DNA of 64,000 bases from Phlebopus portentosus (taxonomy: Eukaryota; Basidiomycota; Agaricomycetes; Boletales; Boletinellaceae): assembly GCA_037892935.1 (NCBI GenBank), contig JAYXKI010000013.1, positions 62,001 to 126,000 of the forward strand. The letters are read 5' to 3'. The translations under genes were made by a program, and so were the position numbers. Positions 44,401 to 56,113 of this stretch are shown in pieces; position 1 is the first letter of the stretch, and each line of letters opens with the position of its first letter. The notes beneath the pieces were generated by a model. It made no database searches, was not told the origin of the DNA, and saw nothing but the letters and a program-made list of their open reading frames with translations.

Positions 44401-44948
44401 TCGCTGTCTTGCCGATGCTTCTTGCGCTTCTCGCCGACTGAGACCATTTCCTCGGGCTCTGGCCTGAATTCTGGCATGATTGCATCAATAGATACAATCT
44501 ATATTTGTGCATTAACATGACTTTATCGGAAAGAAGAAATACAATATATTGATATTCTTACCGATCCACCAGCCTTTATTCCTGCTTCCGTCAAGTCCGT
44601 GATCCATTTCTGTAAGACTACATCTGTCGGGAAGTCCTTCGTATACCCCCTTAGTACGTCAACCACCGCCACCAGTCCAGGCCCCCGCTCCAGAAGCGTG
44701 ATTCCATTGATCCGTCCCATGGGAGCGAACGCGTTTTCGAGGGCATTGTTTACGGCACCAGGCACGGAGCCTACCAGATCAAGAATATCGGGATCAGGTC
44801 CAAAGCCAATGAAATAATAGTTATTGCTTGAGCATGGCAATGAACTGGGAAGACTAGACAAAACATTGTGCAGTCGATTGAGCTGTATTTCGAGTTCTTC
44901 AGGTGACAAAACCCTAACAGACATTGTTGTGTTTGCAATTGTTTTCAT
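41432..44948 (-). CDS. hAT transposase, 7 exons, 993 aa, apparently intact
   Basis: Exons on the minus strand: 44562-44948, 43566-44498, 43282-43461, 42595-43117, 42175-42533, 41922-42083, 41432-41869; all GT-AG with agreeing phases, no stops. Exon 2 has a BED-like zinc finger (YYRCVGSGRGCAKIFDKSNG then RERFFYHAAGC). Catalytic landmarks: LTISFDGGTTAALQSVYTVH (first Asp), GITSDNTGNTS and ILILPDPCHRLSLLCKDI (second Asp and C-x2-H region). LLDPRFRDADIV follows, and the C-terminal hAT dimerisation block is GGWWKQLDIDRTNDAQPLA, KLARTLFEVLPNS, ERTASTIKWYNSRLRNRQQV. The tail is acidic. The N-terminal 129 residues are not recognised. The start could also be the Met at 44924. Confidence 0.88.
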
Positions 44949-45079
44949 TTATATTCTTATATGCACTTCGATGACATAACTTTCCTTTTCGGATGATAAA
45001 CTATCTAGTTCTAGCTTACGGTAAGCTTACCCACCCTTCCTGAGTTTCCACAGTTTCCACACCGCCATTTCCGGCCCAT

Positions 45080-45103
45080 GGTGTTGCCAACGTTGGCAAC
45101 ACC
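45080..45103. repeat. 24-bp perfect palindrome at right hAT end
   Basis: Half-site GGTGTTGCCAAC followed by its mirror. Surrounded by GTTTCCAC, GTGGAAAC and TGTGGAAAC words that match those of the left end. Confidence 0.85.
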
Positions 45104-45171
45104 GTGGGAAACCACCGTGGAAACTGTGGAAACAGCTAACTCGGAGTTTCCTCTCCTACCCTAGCCAAGGT

Positions 45172-45515
45172 ACAATGAGCGTCAAACTCCGCAAAACGAA
45201 AGACAGTTGTCCTTCACTTGATAGATCGCTGATTGTAATCCATTACATCGCATCGCTCATACTCCCTTTCCGACCTGCTCTCCAAGGCCTTTAAGCTTAA
45301 GCTTCTCGTTCTCAAAAGCGTCCGAATCATCCGCGTTTGTCCATCTAAAATCCGCTCACAGCGGACATATGATGGAAGCTGAAGCATAGAATAATGCATT
45401 TGGTACTCTTGTTTCGCTGCGGAAAGCCCTAAGATTCGTTGTCTTGTCCACACGAAGTCGTTGAGTTGCAACACAGGTTCGGAGGGACCCGAGTGAGAAT
45501 TTAAAATGGAAAAGA
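45172..45515. other. Short spacer between two DNA transposons
   Basis: A minus-strand open frame of 86 codons (45214-45474) is not recognised and is probably chance. No other feature seen. Confidence 0.4.
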
Positions 45516-45517
45516 TA

Positions 45518-48500
45518 CAGGCAAATACCGGTCATTTGAACACCGAATACATTTCCTCATTTACAACCCACCACATTAAATTTTTGTAAATATAATTATG
45601 CAGTATTTTAGTATACTTCTATTTCTGCATGCTGAATTTTTTTTGAGCTATGAAATGTGCCGTAAAAATTAATATAGCTGTGTGAAGAAATGAGGGAGAT
45701 GTCACAAAATACCACTCCTTTAAACATCATGTGACATGATGTCACACTAACTCGCGTCTCCGTCCGTCCGTCCGTCAACAGCCCCTATCATTGCTCCACA
45801 CGTCTCCCTCCTCCATCCATGATGCTCTGCCAGCACAACCTCATCTCCTCTCTTCATCGTGCCTATGGTACCCTCTCCGTCCTTATAATACCCCAATGAA
45901 ACCTTTGTCAACAGCATTCAACTGCACTGTGCTGCCCAGGATCTTCCTTATCTCGCACTGACTGCCTCACCCTGACAATGGAGATGTGCAAACATCACTG
46001 TCTTCCCACGTCGATAAAGTTCGCAAGCTGAAGGCCAGTTACTCTTCATCATCCTCATTGAATTCTGGTATGTCGATCTCCTCCAAAGTGTTATCGTGCA
46101 ATGCTGTGTCAGCTAATCTTTTCTGAATCTGTCTCTTCGATGGTCTCGTCGGTTTTGGATCCCAATACATCCTAGGGAGGCCTTCTTCCGTCCACTGTGC
46201 ACACTGGATTTCCCACCTGGCAACCTCATCACTGTGGTATGCTTTTGCTTTCTCCCATTCTCCCTCGATTGTCATGCTAAGGTCTTTTCTTCTCTTAGCT
46301 TCGTCTCGTCGTGCTTGCAACTTCTTCTCCTCTTTCTCCTTCGCCTCTTTCCTCTGCCTCACCTGCTCGACAGTTCCAGCTGATGTCCAGATGCATGGTG
46401 AGCCATCATCAAAAATTTGTACATTGTCTACTGACTTCGTCTTCTCCTTCTCGTAAAGTGCAGTTTGCAACTTTGCATTGTATATCGAAGCGAGTACCAG
46501 CTGAGCTTGTGCTCCTTCAGCAATGCTCTGGTTGACTTGGTTGTGGAGCCGCGCTCTTGCAATATTTTGTGAGAACTCTGTGTCGTTATCCAGTTTCAGC
46601 TGCTCCAAGCTTCGTTGCATACCCTCCTAATCCGGCTCCTCAATACATGTAGGCATCTTCTCCAGAATGATAGGGGGAAGGGACTGCACTGATGCAAGTT
46701 TTTCTTTTTCAACAAGGAAGCTTGCTGAACCAGACAGGGATAGAGATGAATACATAGCTCTAGCTCGCTTTGTCGGAGTGAAAAGTGCTGGATCAATGGT
46801 TGGATCAAGGACAGGCTGCTGTGGTGTCGGAGTAATAATACCACTGCCATGAGAACTGTGTGAGTTGTTCTCTGATGTCTGCAGGTGTGTTGCAATGTCA
46901 ACATCAAAACTCGTAGGAGGCTGATGATGGAAAACAGCTATAATTCGATGAACAGGGGAGGGTAAAGGCAGTGGGAATGATGTCAGAAGTGAGGATGTTT
47001 CACTGGGCTTCATCTGATCCATAGAAATAGCGTTGCGATTGAATGGATGAACACCAGTCACTCGAAAAGCAGACAGGACTGTCTCGGAGTCGAAGGAAAG
47101 TATGTATGCATGTCCAAATATCTCCAAAAAGTCTTGTTTGGCAGCAGTGCGCTGAACACATACTTTGAAGTCCCTGATTAGCTTTCTATAGTTTGATTTT
47201 AACCTCGCAAAGCAAACGACGTCGAGACCCTGTAGTGCATGCATGCAATGAGGTGGGTAACCAAATATTTCAACGTTATTGCTAATTGCAGCAAATAGAA
47301 GCTCAAGGGAGTAATGCGAGCTGTGATTATCAACGAGAAGAACACGAGTACGTCCTTGTGCCTTTTCACTTGTCTGCGCATTAAAGTCCTTCATAAACCA
47401 GTTCAATGCAAGCTGGCTATTAGTCCAACCATTTGGTGATACCGTAAACCTGGTAATTGTTATATTAGTCTATAAACTGTATTGAAACTTATACACTTAC
47501 CTCGCATCCGCTATATTATTCTGGGCCCATTTGGACATAACATGATGGCCTTTGAAAATTACTAGCGGCTTCAGATAGGTACCATCAGCACAAATGGTGA
47601 CCACGGTAGTAATGTTCTCACGATTTGCTCCACCTCATCGTGACTGCATCTTCTTATTTGTCCGTCCAGCAACGCAAAATCTTGTATCATTTGCAAGCTG
47701 AAATCCACTCTCATCCATAGCAAATATCAGCTCCGGCAGAATTCCTTTTCGTAGAATGCCCTCTTCAACAATATCGAACCATTGCTTTACGGCAGTAGGA
47801 TTTAATGCATCAGCTCGTTGCATATCAAGATGCTTGCTTCAGTAGGTTTTGACTTCTGTGTGATGTTGTTCGAGATACCGATAGACCCGCTGGATTCCAA
47901 CTGGCTCGAAATTTGGTCCGTAACGCTGGCATAAAATTGCATTTGCAGCATTTCGAATCTCCTCAGTTGTAAATGGTAGGCCACGGTCTGAAGAAAGTTG
48001 GAGTAGTGATGTTAGCTGTTTCTCGTCCTCCATCGAGAGTCTTTGCTTCATAGCATTGAACTCTGTAATAGACCTTCCACCTTCCGCCCTATTTCTGAGT
48101 GTCCCAGCTGTGACTCCATCAAACATGGAAGCAATCTTGTGCAGTCCAAGATGATGCTCTCTTGGCTTCTTCAGCTCTGTCTGATATGCATCAACTGCTT
48201 TCAGAATATTTTCCTCTATATTACTACGTGCCTTTCGTTTTTATTTGGTCTTCGAGTCAGCATGTCGGACCATTGCAGTATGAACAAAGGCAAGATAGTG
48301 ATGGGCAAGAGAGAAAATTGCTAGAAAATTAGCAAAATACTCTGAAACGTGCCAAGAGGCACATTAGCCATTGTGCTGATCAGCTCACTGATCGGCATGC
48401 TGATCATCCCTATTGTCACACTTTTAGATAGTCTCTGCTTGTATGCTGTATAATAATTCTTCTGCTGCTCATATCACTATGAAAATTGGTGAGAATAGAG

Positions 48501-48790
48501 CTAAGACAGTCTTCTACCTAATTATGTACTTATGCAATACATTGACAGACTTATTTCCACAAAAGAAGATCCGTACTGGTCTGACCTTATAGAAAATCAC
48601 CTATTTTTGGCAGTATTTTTTTTTTTTTAAATTAGATAGCTTTATGAATTCAGATGAAATTTTGCACAAGCACTCAAACAAACATTTCTTATCTACAAAT
48701 AATTGTTTTGAGCTGAGAGATGACAATTTGATTGAGAAAATGTGAGGTGTTCAAAGGAATGGTAGTGTTTAAAGGACCGGTAAATGACTG
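45518..48790 (-). mobile_element. Pogo-like (Tc1/mariner superfamily) DNA transposon
   Basis: Ends match as inverse repeats over 26 bases with five differences (45518-45543, starting CAGGCAAATACCGGTC, and 48765-48790, inverse CAGTCATTTACCGGTC). TA flanks both sides (45516-45517 and 48791-48792). CAGT-type ends, TA target and a CENP-B/DDE_1-type transposase are the pogo pattern. 45544-46038 (AT-rich, CGTCCGTCCGTCCGTC run at about 45759) and 48274-48764 are non-coding flanks. Confidence 0.85.
46039..48273 (-). pseudogene. Pogo-like transposase with four nonsense codons
   Basis: Starts MVRHADSKTK at 48273; a TAA at 48241-48243 follows at once. Then RKARSNIEENILKAVDAYQT (psq-type HTH), LPFTTEEIRNAANAILCQRY (CENP-B-type DNA-binding), a TGA at 47839-47841, LPELIFAMDESGFQLANDTR (first Asp) and a TGA at 47635-47637. 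After that come VVTICADGTYLKPLVIFKGH, an intron near 47450-47502, RVLLVDNHSSHYSLELLFAA (second Asp) and ALQGLDVVCFARLKSNYRKL (third Asp). A TAG at 46627-46629 precedes the coiled-coil, charged C-terminus ending FNEDDEE. No frameshift is seen: four point stops only, so decay is young. Confidence 0.85.
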
Positions 48791-48792
48791 TA

Positions 48793-49691
48793 ACCCATCA
48801 CGTGCATTTCATAATCACTCCTGAAGCGAAAACCAAAATGATAGATAGTACTGTACGTTGCTATGTGCTATAAGAGTTCCTAGACCCGGATCATCTATTG
48901 CAGCTCGGAATATGTCCATCTTGAAGGCGATGCGATTGCCGGTTTACCGTAAAGTCCGTATAGGTGTCGAGTTTTCTTTGGTGCCAACGCGAAATGTCTA
49001 TGTGTCTAAGATCAATGCTATCCCACGTAATCTTTCAGAGAACAGTGCTACGCTGGCTCACTAAATCCCAAGTTGATCTCATCACATGAAATGGAACCGC
49101 AACTGATATTCTGGTGGGATTTTCATTGCGAAAACTAGAATACTCTTCTTCATCCTGAGTCATTGTGGCAAAGCATCGTCGCGCTCAACCCACCTTTTGA
49201 TTTCAAGTCCTGTCGTGCTCAAATTAACACAAATGATTTGATAAACTACTCATTTCACTGTGTTGTGTGTATCCTTCTTGTTTTTATTTATGGACTGATT
49301 CGATCAAACAAGTGATTTGCACGTGTAAGTCAGGCTTCTGCTCGCTCGCTCCACGGCGTCCACACTATCCTCCTTTCAACTGAACTCCTCTGATCAGAGA
49401 AACGAAGTACGTTCTGGCTCCAGCTCATTCCACTCCGAGACTCATTAAACAGCTAGAGGTCTTGACAAATCATAGCCAAAGAACGTGAACTCCAAAACAA
49501 CTTGTCAGAGCGTAGTCATCAAAATTATACCGTCAACTTCAGGCAGCGCGTGGAACCTGAGGTTCATCCTCTATGTCGGTCTTGACTGGAGCAGAAAGTA
49601 CCTCGAATTTGTGAGTATTATCAATTTTAGCAGTCCTGATTCTGGTTTTCATAGCAATGCGATAAGCGCTGATCCTGGCCTCAGAATTTCG
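48793..49691. other. Intergenic upstream of the zinc-cluster kinase gene
   Basis: No recognised gene. A 68-codon open frame at 48858-49064 looks like chance. The probable promoter of the following gene lies here; upstream exons of that gene cannot be excluded. Confidence 0.4.
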
Positions 49692-51307
49692 ATGAGCGCG
49701 GACTTTTTCCACTATGACCTTGGTGGACTTCAAGGCCGCGCTGAGTATCTGCGCCGTTCAATTGCATGTAATGCATGCCGAAGAACTCGTCGCAAGGTAA
49801 CAATGCTATTAACCAATCCTAAGCAATGCAGAGTAACAAAGCTGTCATTTTAGTGCATAAGGCCCATTCCTGGAAGTCCTTGTCAATGGTGCACAAGTTC
49901 GGGCCAGATTTGCTATATAACTATCGGAGAAGTCTTCCACTCCGTCCCCGAAGGTGAGCACACTCTAGTCTACATCTACCTACTCACAAATAGCTTATAC
50001 TTCTAGATCCCTCTTACCCGAGTGGGGACGACTTAACAAGCGTGTCGCCATCATCCTCATATCACACAGCAGCATCCTCATTTGGAGACTCATCACCAGC
50101 CATGCCGGTCATCCAAACTGGTGAAACAGGTGCCGATATCGGCCAACAAGCACCAGCAGCTGGCATAGACACACTTGCCTGTGTCCCACCTGCGATACTT
50201 TCTGGATTGACCCACCTCGATCTTTCCCATTCTGTCATCTTCAACGAAAAGAAAGTTGTGGCAGGCGGCTCATATGGAGATATTTGCACAGGAAGCTGTA
50301 CGATTTTAGGGCGAGGCAAAATCAAGGTTGCGATCAAACGGCTTCGATTTTGGTGTAGGGATGATATTGAAACTGTAAGTATAAATGCTCTCATTTCCTC
50401 TGAATGCTTCCTCATTTCAACTTGCAGCTCTTCACAAGGGAGATTTACGTCTGGTCGAAATTGAGTCATCGTAATATTCTTCCCCTCCTTGGATATGCTA
50501 TAGACAAATCGACTGAATTTCCAATGCTCATTTCGGAGTGGATGGAAAACGGTTCTGCGTGGAATTTTGTTACTAGGCATCTGGACTGTGATATAATGCA
50601 TCTGGTATGGTTTAGTTTCGTGATTATGCGTCGTAAGGGTCAACTATTTTCAGCTAGTTGGTACTGCCTGCGGCCTTAATTACTTACATTCGCTTGGAGT
50701 AATCCATTCGGACATCAAATCAGTATGTTTTGCTACCTTAAGCTCTTTGTGATAGAACTAGTAACGTCTGCTTAGGATAACATCATGATCTCCAAAGCTG
50801 GGGATGCCCTTATATGTGACTTTGGATGCGCACGTATGGTGGATGCAAGCAGGAGTTTTGCGAATTTAACTTCCGGCGTTAATGGGACATCTCGATACCT
50901 TGCCTATGAACTTCTTGTTCCTCTGGACTCGAATGATGAACTCCCTACAATTCATTCAATGAAGACGGATGTATGGGCATTTGGAATGACGATGTATGTG
51001 AGTGAAACATGTAATACATTTCTGCTGAAATTGTATTGACAAAATCAAGGAACTTTGCACTCTCCGACGCCCTTATGCGAACCTCAGGGAAACGCAAGTC
51101 GCATACGTCATCGGAAAACGTAAATTACCGCAGTTCCCGGCGTCAAGTCCACTTGACATCTCGAGAAAAGCGTATGGAGAAATTGAAAGGCTTTGTCTCG
51201 GCTGCTGGAACCATGAACCCACAGAGAGGTCTTCAATGACATCAGTCTTAAGCGAGTTGAGGCGAATCCGATACTGTGCCGGTATGCATGTAGGAAATTA
51301 TTTTTGA
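49692..51307 (+). CDS. Zn2Cys6 DNA-binding domain fused to a protein kinase, 7 exons, 432 aa
   Basis: Exons 49692-49796, 49854-49953, 50007-50374, 50428-50604, 50654-50722, 50776-50997 and 51050-51307; all GT-AG, phases agree, no stops. Residues 26-55 form a GAL4-type cluster: CNACRRTRRKCIRPIPGSPC QWCTSSGQIC, spacing C-x2-C-x6-C-x8-C-x2-C-x6-C, split by intron 1. The kinase domain starts near residue 130: VVAGGSYGDICTG (Gly loop), KVAIKRL (VAIK Lys), REIYVWSKLSHRNILPLLGY, IHSDIKSDNIM (catalytic loop with Asp; HSD for HRD), ICDFGCARM (DFG), YLAYELL (APE-like), MKTDVWAFGMTMYE and CWNHEPTERSSM near the end. All key residues are present. TKL-like kinases are expanded in agaricomycetes; their fusion to a Zn2Cys6 domain is unusual to my knowledge. 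Role inferred only: a DNA-bound kinase. Confidence 0.82.
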
Positions 51308-52661
51308 GGTGGCACGGTCCATAAAACTCAGAGCTGATGGATATTTTCCCATGCGATGCGTTACTCCCAAACAAATGGGAGACAATATTCTGATGCATGT
51401 GTATGCGTCCATTTCTTCCTTCGGATTTCATGTATTGTTACTACTTCCATACGGAACCATTGGCAAATGAAGATGTAACTCACCTTTTAATCTGCTTGTA
51501 GGAAGTGAAGGCATGTCTGGTAATGACGAATGTGACAGAGTCAGTGAAGAGTTCATTCGTGTGTAGAGAGACGATAATGTCGGAGCGAAACCGGGGAAGA
51601 AGATGGTAATGATACCGCACCCAAAGTTGAGAACATCGCAAACTACGGACGTGGATCTCCGGATAACTTTGAGAGGTCTCACCGACTCCGATAGTGATGT
51701 AGAAAGGGCGGAAAGGGCTCCGGAAGGAGTGTCCATGAATATGAGCCTCAAGTGGAATTGGATTATGGAAGGGACAGATGGGAAGAGTGCGAAAGACCTA
51801 GATAACAATAGTCTGAAATCGGGTGGAAAGCTTGCACAAACCTAGGATTCATGAAGATGTTAAGGAATGATAAGCATCCCTTCTCCCTTCTCAATGATTT
51901 TTTTATTTTATTTTACCCACCACGTTGTCTCCACGAGCAGCTGTTACTACGGTCCCTTGAGAGTAGTATACGTTATGGAATTCCGCCGCTTGTCTCAAAA
52001 GAGCGTATGTTACAAAACTTCTCTACCCCAAAATATACGGATAGCTATCATTCCTTAGGCTTTGCTGTATCCTTTACACAAACATAAACCCCGATTCCAA
52101 TCATTATTCAGCACACATTTCTTTCCTTGAGAAAGAACTACAGCTCTTACTAAGCACTAGTAATACACGATCCAATACTTAATTGTAACAAGCGACCATG
52201 TCGGATAAGGATCTGAAACTTACGTCTACCAGGTGCTTGTTAAATGTTCTCACATTTCCATTTTCTCTTGATCGAATTGTCCGTACTAACATACAAACCT
52301 AACTCTTTTCAGAATCCGAGAAGACCGGCTGTAAAGTTAACATCACGTCGAGGGATCCGGCAAAGATAAAAAGATCATAGTTGATGATGTGTTGCGACAC
52401 GATTAGGATATACGCGAACTTGTTACTAATTTGCTTCTTCACTAGTCTATCAGAAGGGCTCGAGCAAACCTATCAAAGAAGAGGGTCATGGTGATATAAG
52501 CGTCATGGCCAAGTTCTTTAACTAATTGACGTACGGATTAAGCAGCATCTCCTTTTCGCAGGAAAAGGTGTTAATTCACTTGTTCTTGCAAAAGACATTA
52601 AAATTAGAGCCAACTTCCCCCACGACCACACAGGTGAGTAGTTTCGTACCAGGATTCATTC
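51308..52661. other. Intergenic, containing a decayed duplicate of 40.3-40.9 kb
   Basis: About 51446-51997 aligns with about 40300-40930: shared TACGGAACCATT, CTCACCTTTT, TCTGGTAATGACG, GGTCTCACCGACTCCGA versus GACTTCACCGACGA, CTGTTACTAC and CCTTGAGAG. The minus-strand exon end (MNSSLTLSHSSLPDMPSLPT then SRLK before GTGAGT) matches HARVNSSLLSPTLSLASLPE in the other copy. Its initiation region is broken by stops. 52000-52661 shows no gene. Confidence 0.65.
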
Positions 52662-55600
52662 TCAATCATCCTCGGCTTCGGCATCTTCTTCATCACCATC
52701 GCCTTCGTCTTCAGAGACCTCTAGTCCCACCCTTCGCATGGTCTCCTTATCTCGTTTCCGCTTAGCACTAAGCTCGTCAAGGAGAACAAGTAAGTCCTCT
52801 TGTTCCTTTTCAGCATCGCTGCTCTTTCGCTTTACATCCTCAAGCTCAGATTTCAGAGACTCGATTTGCGATTTGAGGTCAGATATCTATATTGTACGCA
52901 ACAGAGCACGAGCAGGTCAGTACATGGCTTTGAGTGTAGGAAATGGGGTTTTACCTCCGCAGAGGACGCGACTATAGCGGATGCAATCTTATTCTGCACT
53001 TGCTGAACCTGCTTTTGATACCGTTGAAGAAGAAAATGAGTCAATAGTACGTACCTCAGCTTGCTTCTCGGATTGAGCAGAATTTAACTGGGTTTGTAGC
53101 TCTTCGATTTGCGCGGCCTGATTCCGTATAACTTCTTGCAGCGATACGACGAGCATCGCCGATTCGGCATTCTCACCTATAATAACGTTAGAAATACAGA
53201 ATTGCACAATGCGCTGTGCCATTGAAACAGACCTGATGTTGAGCTAAGGGTATCGGGATCAAGAGTCACAGCCCGTTGTATGGTATCTATAGTCGGTTAT
53301 GAACCGGAGGCGACGTAAGAGAGAGTGCTATAAAACTTACAATAGTTGCTCTTCCAGAAATCGACAAATGGCCAATCAAACCAGATCTCGACTTCTACCT
53401 CTTCGGCAGGTGCAGAGTGCATGGCAGGAAATCGATAAGGAAGCACAATCTCTTCAGGTCCGATCGCTCGGAAGCGCTCATCTTCACGCACGCGCGCCAT
53501 TCGCCCGATAAGTGCATCCGCGCTTAGCCGTGTTATGATAGAGTGAATTGTTGATCTGCACATAGACAAGAAGTCAACAAATATGATTCAGCAATAGAAG
53601 AAGGATGAAACATGCCGAGTGATCTCCCCAGAATCTCGATTGAACTCATAACATACACCGAGGAGGAACGCACATAGGCCTTGTACGATTGGATCCACGT
53701 TGTTTGTCTGATTAATCGGCTCAACAAGCTAAGAAAGTGTCAGCACAAGTCGTCCAGCGCACTCAAAGCGGTGCAACACGCACCATCCCCAGCCCCCCAT
53801 TTTCCAGATACTCCCTGACAGCCTTCGGATCCTCCCACAGCCATTGAGCAAGGAGTGAAAGATACACGATAACCAATCGATCCCACTCTCTGGCATCACG
53901 TTCAGTCTCCGCGGACGCAGCATGTGTTCGAGAAAGAAACGCAAGCGACAAGTGTTCTGCCAGCAAAGCGATTAGAGTCTGTGGCTCGTCATCACCACTT
54001 TCCGGAGGCGCTGGCTCTTGTGAGGTGGATGGGGAGCCATCAGCCGGTATGAAGAACTGCTGACCGGCGGAAGTCCCAACAACACTTGGCTTCAATTGTC
54101 GCGCGATCTGCTTGCAACGCGAAGACGAGCGGATTAGGGAAGAGAAAAGAAGCGCGGCAAGCTGGGTTGACAAAAGGGATGTTGGACTGAGCGGGGATGT
54201 GGGAGGGGCGGCAAGGCATTGTAAGAGTGCGGGAGTTGGTCGTAGAGCATTCGGATCTGAACGTGCTGTTAATTTACAGAGACAAAGATATACAGCAGTA
54301 GAGATCACACCTTCGTTAGGTAGCATTGCTTGCAGAATCATCAGCCGCAATTCCTCTTTCCGCGTATAGTTCTGCGGAAAATCCTTACGAACACTATTCA
54401 GATGAGTAGTATCAAGCTCATACCTCGAATGCGGTGGCTCCTGCCGTCCGCAGCAGAAGCGACTCTTTTGCCTTTGGCCTGGTCTCTCCTTCTACGTTGC
54501 CGCCATATTCACCTAGGACGATAAGATCGATTAAAGCATCGAGCGCAACGATAGGTTCTAATCGATCCCATTCTTCTCCATTCGTATCAGGAACGGGTAA
54601 ATATGGCGTTACCATATGCGAGATCAACGGAAAAGTGAGGTTAGCGGGCAAAAGTTGCAGTGCCTGATCACTTAAATTTAGCATCGGAGAAAATTGAGTG
54701 TCGGAGGAGTGAGTACCTGAGTCTTCAAGACAGTCGGGGCATTTGAAGCCAATGCAAGCTCAACCAGACATCGGAGCAATAAGTTGGTTTCAGCCTCCTG
54801 TGCATTATTAGACCATGACACTGACCAGAACAGAAGTATTCACGTACATTGGAGCCTTTCGAACTGACGAGCAGACCAAGAATGCCGATGACAAGCCGCA
54901 CATTTGCAGTCTTCTGCGGATCCCAAAGCTGTAACGCAAACTCCTGCGGTGTGGGTTCTTGCGGCGGCAAATTCATTGGGAAGAGGAGTTGAGAAGTAAG
55001 GAAGCCGACCAACCCGGTCTCGCGGAAGAACGTTTGGTTAGACGTGTTTAGGCGCAATAAGCCATCGACGCATGTCAAGCAGTCTCTCACTGTAGGCCCA
55101 CCATCGACCCCTCCCTCCTTCTGTATCAAACCGAAGAGTTTGTCGAACGCGCCTTCGAATGCAAGAAGCTTTTGGATGTCGGGGCTTTGCGAAGTGAGCG
55201 ACTGAATGAGGATCAATCCCTCTACGAATCATAAGCAGCCGGTCAAGCCGAGTTCGGTTTGCTCACCATTGCGAATTATCTCCCGTCGATCATCTAGCGT
55301 TCCGAGCACGTTTGCTGGTGCGTCCTGCGCTTTCAGAAAGTACGATTGTACAAGCTGTCTGCGATTATGCAACAGCGTGGCAAGAAGTTGCAAGGCCGAG
55401 TATTTCACGTAGAAGTTCTGGTCGCCCAGCAGAACGAATAGCTTTTGCGTCGGTTTATCTGTCTTGAGAACCTCATCCGAATACTTCAGGGCGAGCGCCT
55501 TGCTTTCAGCTGAGGGACTCGCGTCGCCTACATCACATAGCAAATGCAAAGTTTCCAAAACGGCCTTCGCGATTTCAGAGTCGATCTCCGCGTCGTTCTC

Positions 55601-55813
55601 TAATACCTCGAGAAGGCCAGGGAGAGCAGTTTCGCCAACTTCCGACCTCCAATCTCGCGACAGACCCTTGAGGGACAATACGGCAGCGCGTCGGTCAGCT
55701 AGCAAGGTCGAAGGCGAGAGACGACCTGCTAGTCGCTGGATGGTCTCGAGAGGCGACTGAGGCGCGCCCGTCGGCCCTCTGAGGGCGTTGTATGTTTGAG
55801 AGAAGAAGTCCAT
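52662..55813 (-). CDS. USO1: USO1/p115-type vesicle tethering factor, 12 exons
   Basis: Golgi/ER vesicle tether acting with Rab1/Ypt1 and SNAREs (family knowledge). Twelve exons from 55813 down to 52662 give 852 aa. The start MDFFSQTYNALRGPTGAPQS is typical. The armadillo-like head includes LADRRAAVLSLKGLSRDWRS, LLGDQNFYVKYSALQLLATL, LLRLNTSNQTFFRETGLVGF and MARVREDERFRAIGPEEIVL. A short coiled coil (VSLQEVIRNQAAQIEELQTQ; ISDLKSQIESLKSELEDVKR) and an acidic tail EDEGDGDEEDAEAEDD close the protein, as in p115. Intron 4 uses the distal acceptor at 54372 (the nearer AG gives a stop). Intron 7 has a GC donor at 53615-53614; all others are GT-AG. The gene is intact. Confidence 0.93.
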
Positions 55814-56113
55814 CCCCGGTAGACCAAATCAAGCTGGACAACCACTGCGAGTCGATCGCGACACAACACGACGACACGACCGGCGTCGATCACTTCCTAA
55901 CGCGGTCGACTGATGGAAATTAGAATGAAATTGAAGATCTATCATCTTGAGTACAAATACAACAATGAAACGATACCGGTACAATTTGGTAGGCGACTTC
56001 TTTTGGTACACGAATTCTTTCTTCCTTCCGAGAAAATCCACGAGATCAAAGGATAAATAGGTAAATAAGAGGAGAAAATGAATCAGAAACGAATTAAAAA
56101 AAATCCAAAAAAA
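55814..56113. other. Intergenic between USO1 and the MOCOS-like gene
   Basis: Contains the USO1 promoter side (minus strand) and the 3' flank of the next gene; A-rich near 56095-56115. Nothing else seen. Confidence 0.5.

Larger units (their letters stand above)
41116..45163 (-). mobile_element. Complete hAT transposon (4048 bp)
   Basis: Terminal repeats TAGGGTAGGAGAGGAAACTC (41116-41135) and its perfect inverse (45144-45163) are flanked by the 8-base duplication GCCAAGGT (41108-41115 and 45164-45171), diagnostic of hAT. Both ends carry a perfect 24-base palindrome and several GTGGAAAC/GTTTCCAC words, likely transposase binding sites. The single gene is an uninterrupted seven-exon transposase. 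Perfect repeats, perfect duplication and open frame suggest recent or possibly continuing activity. Confidence 0.93.
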
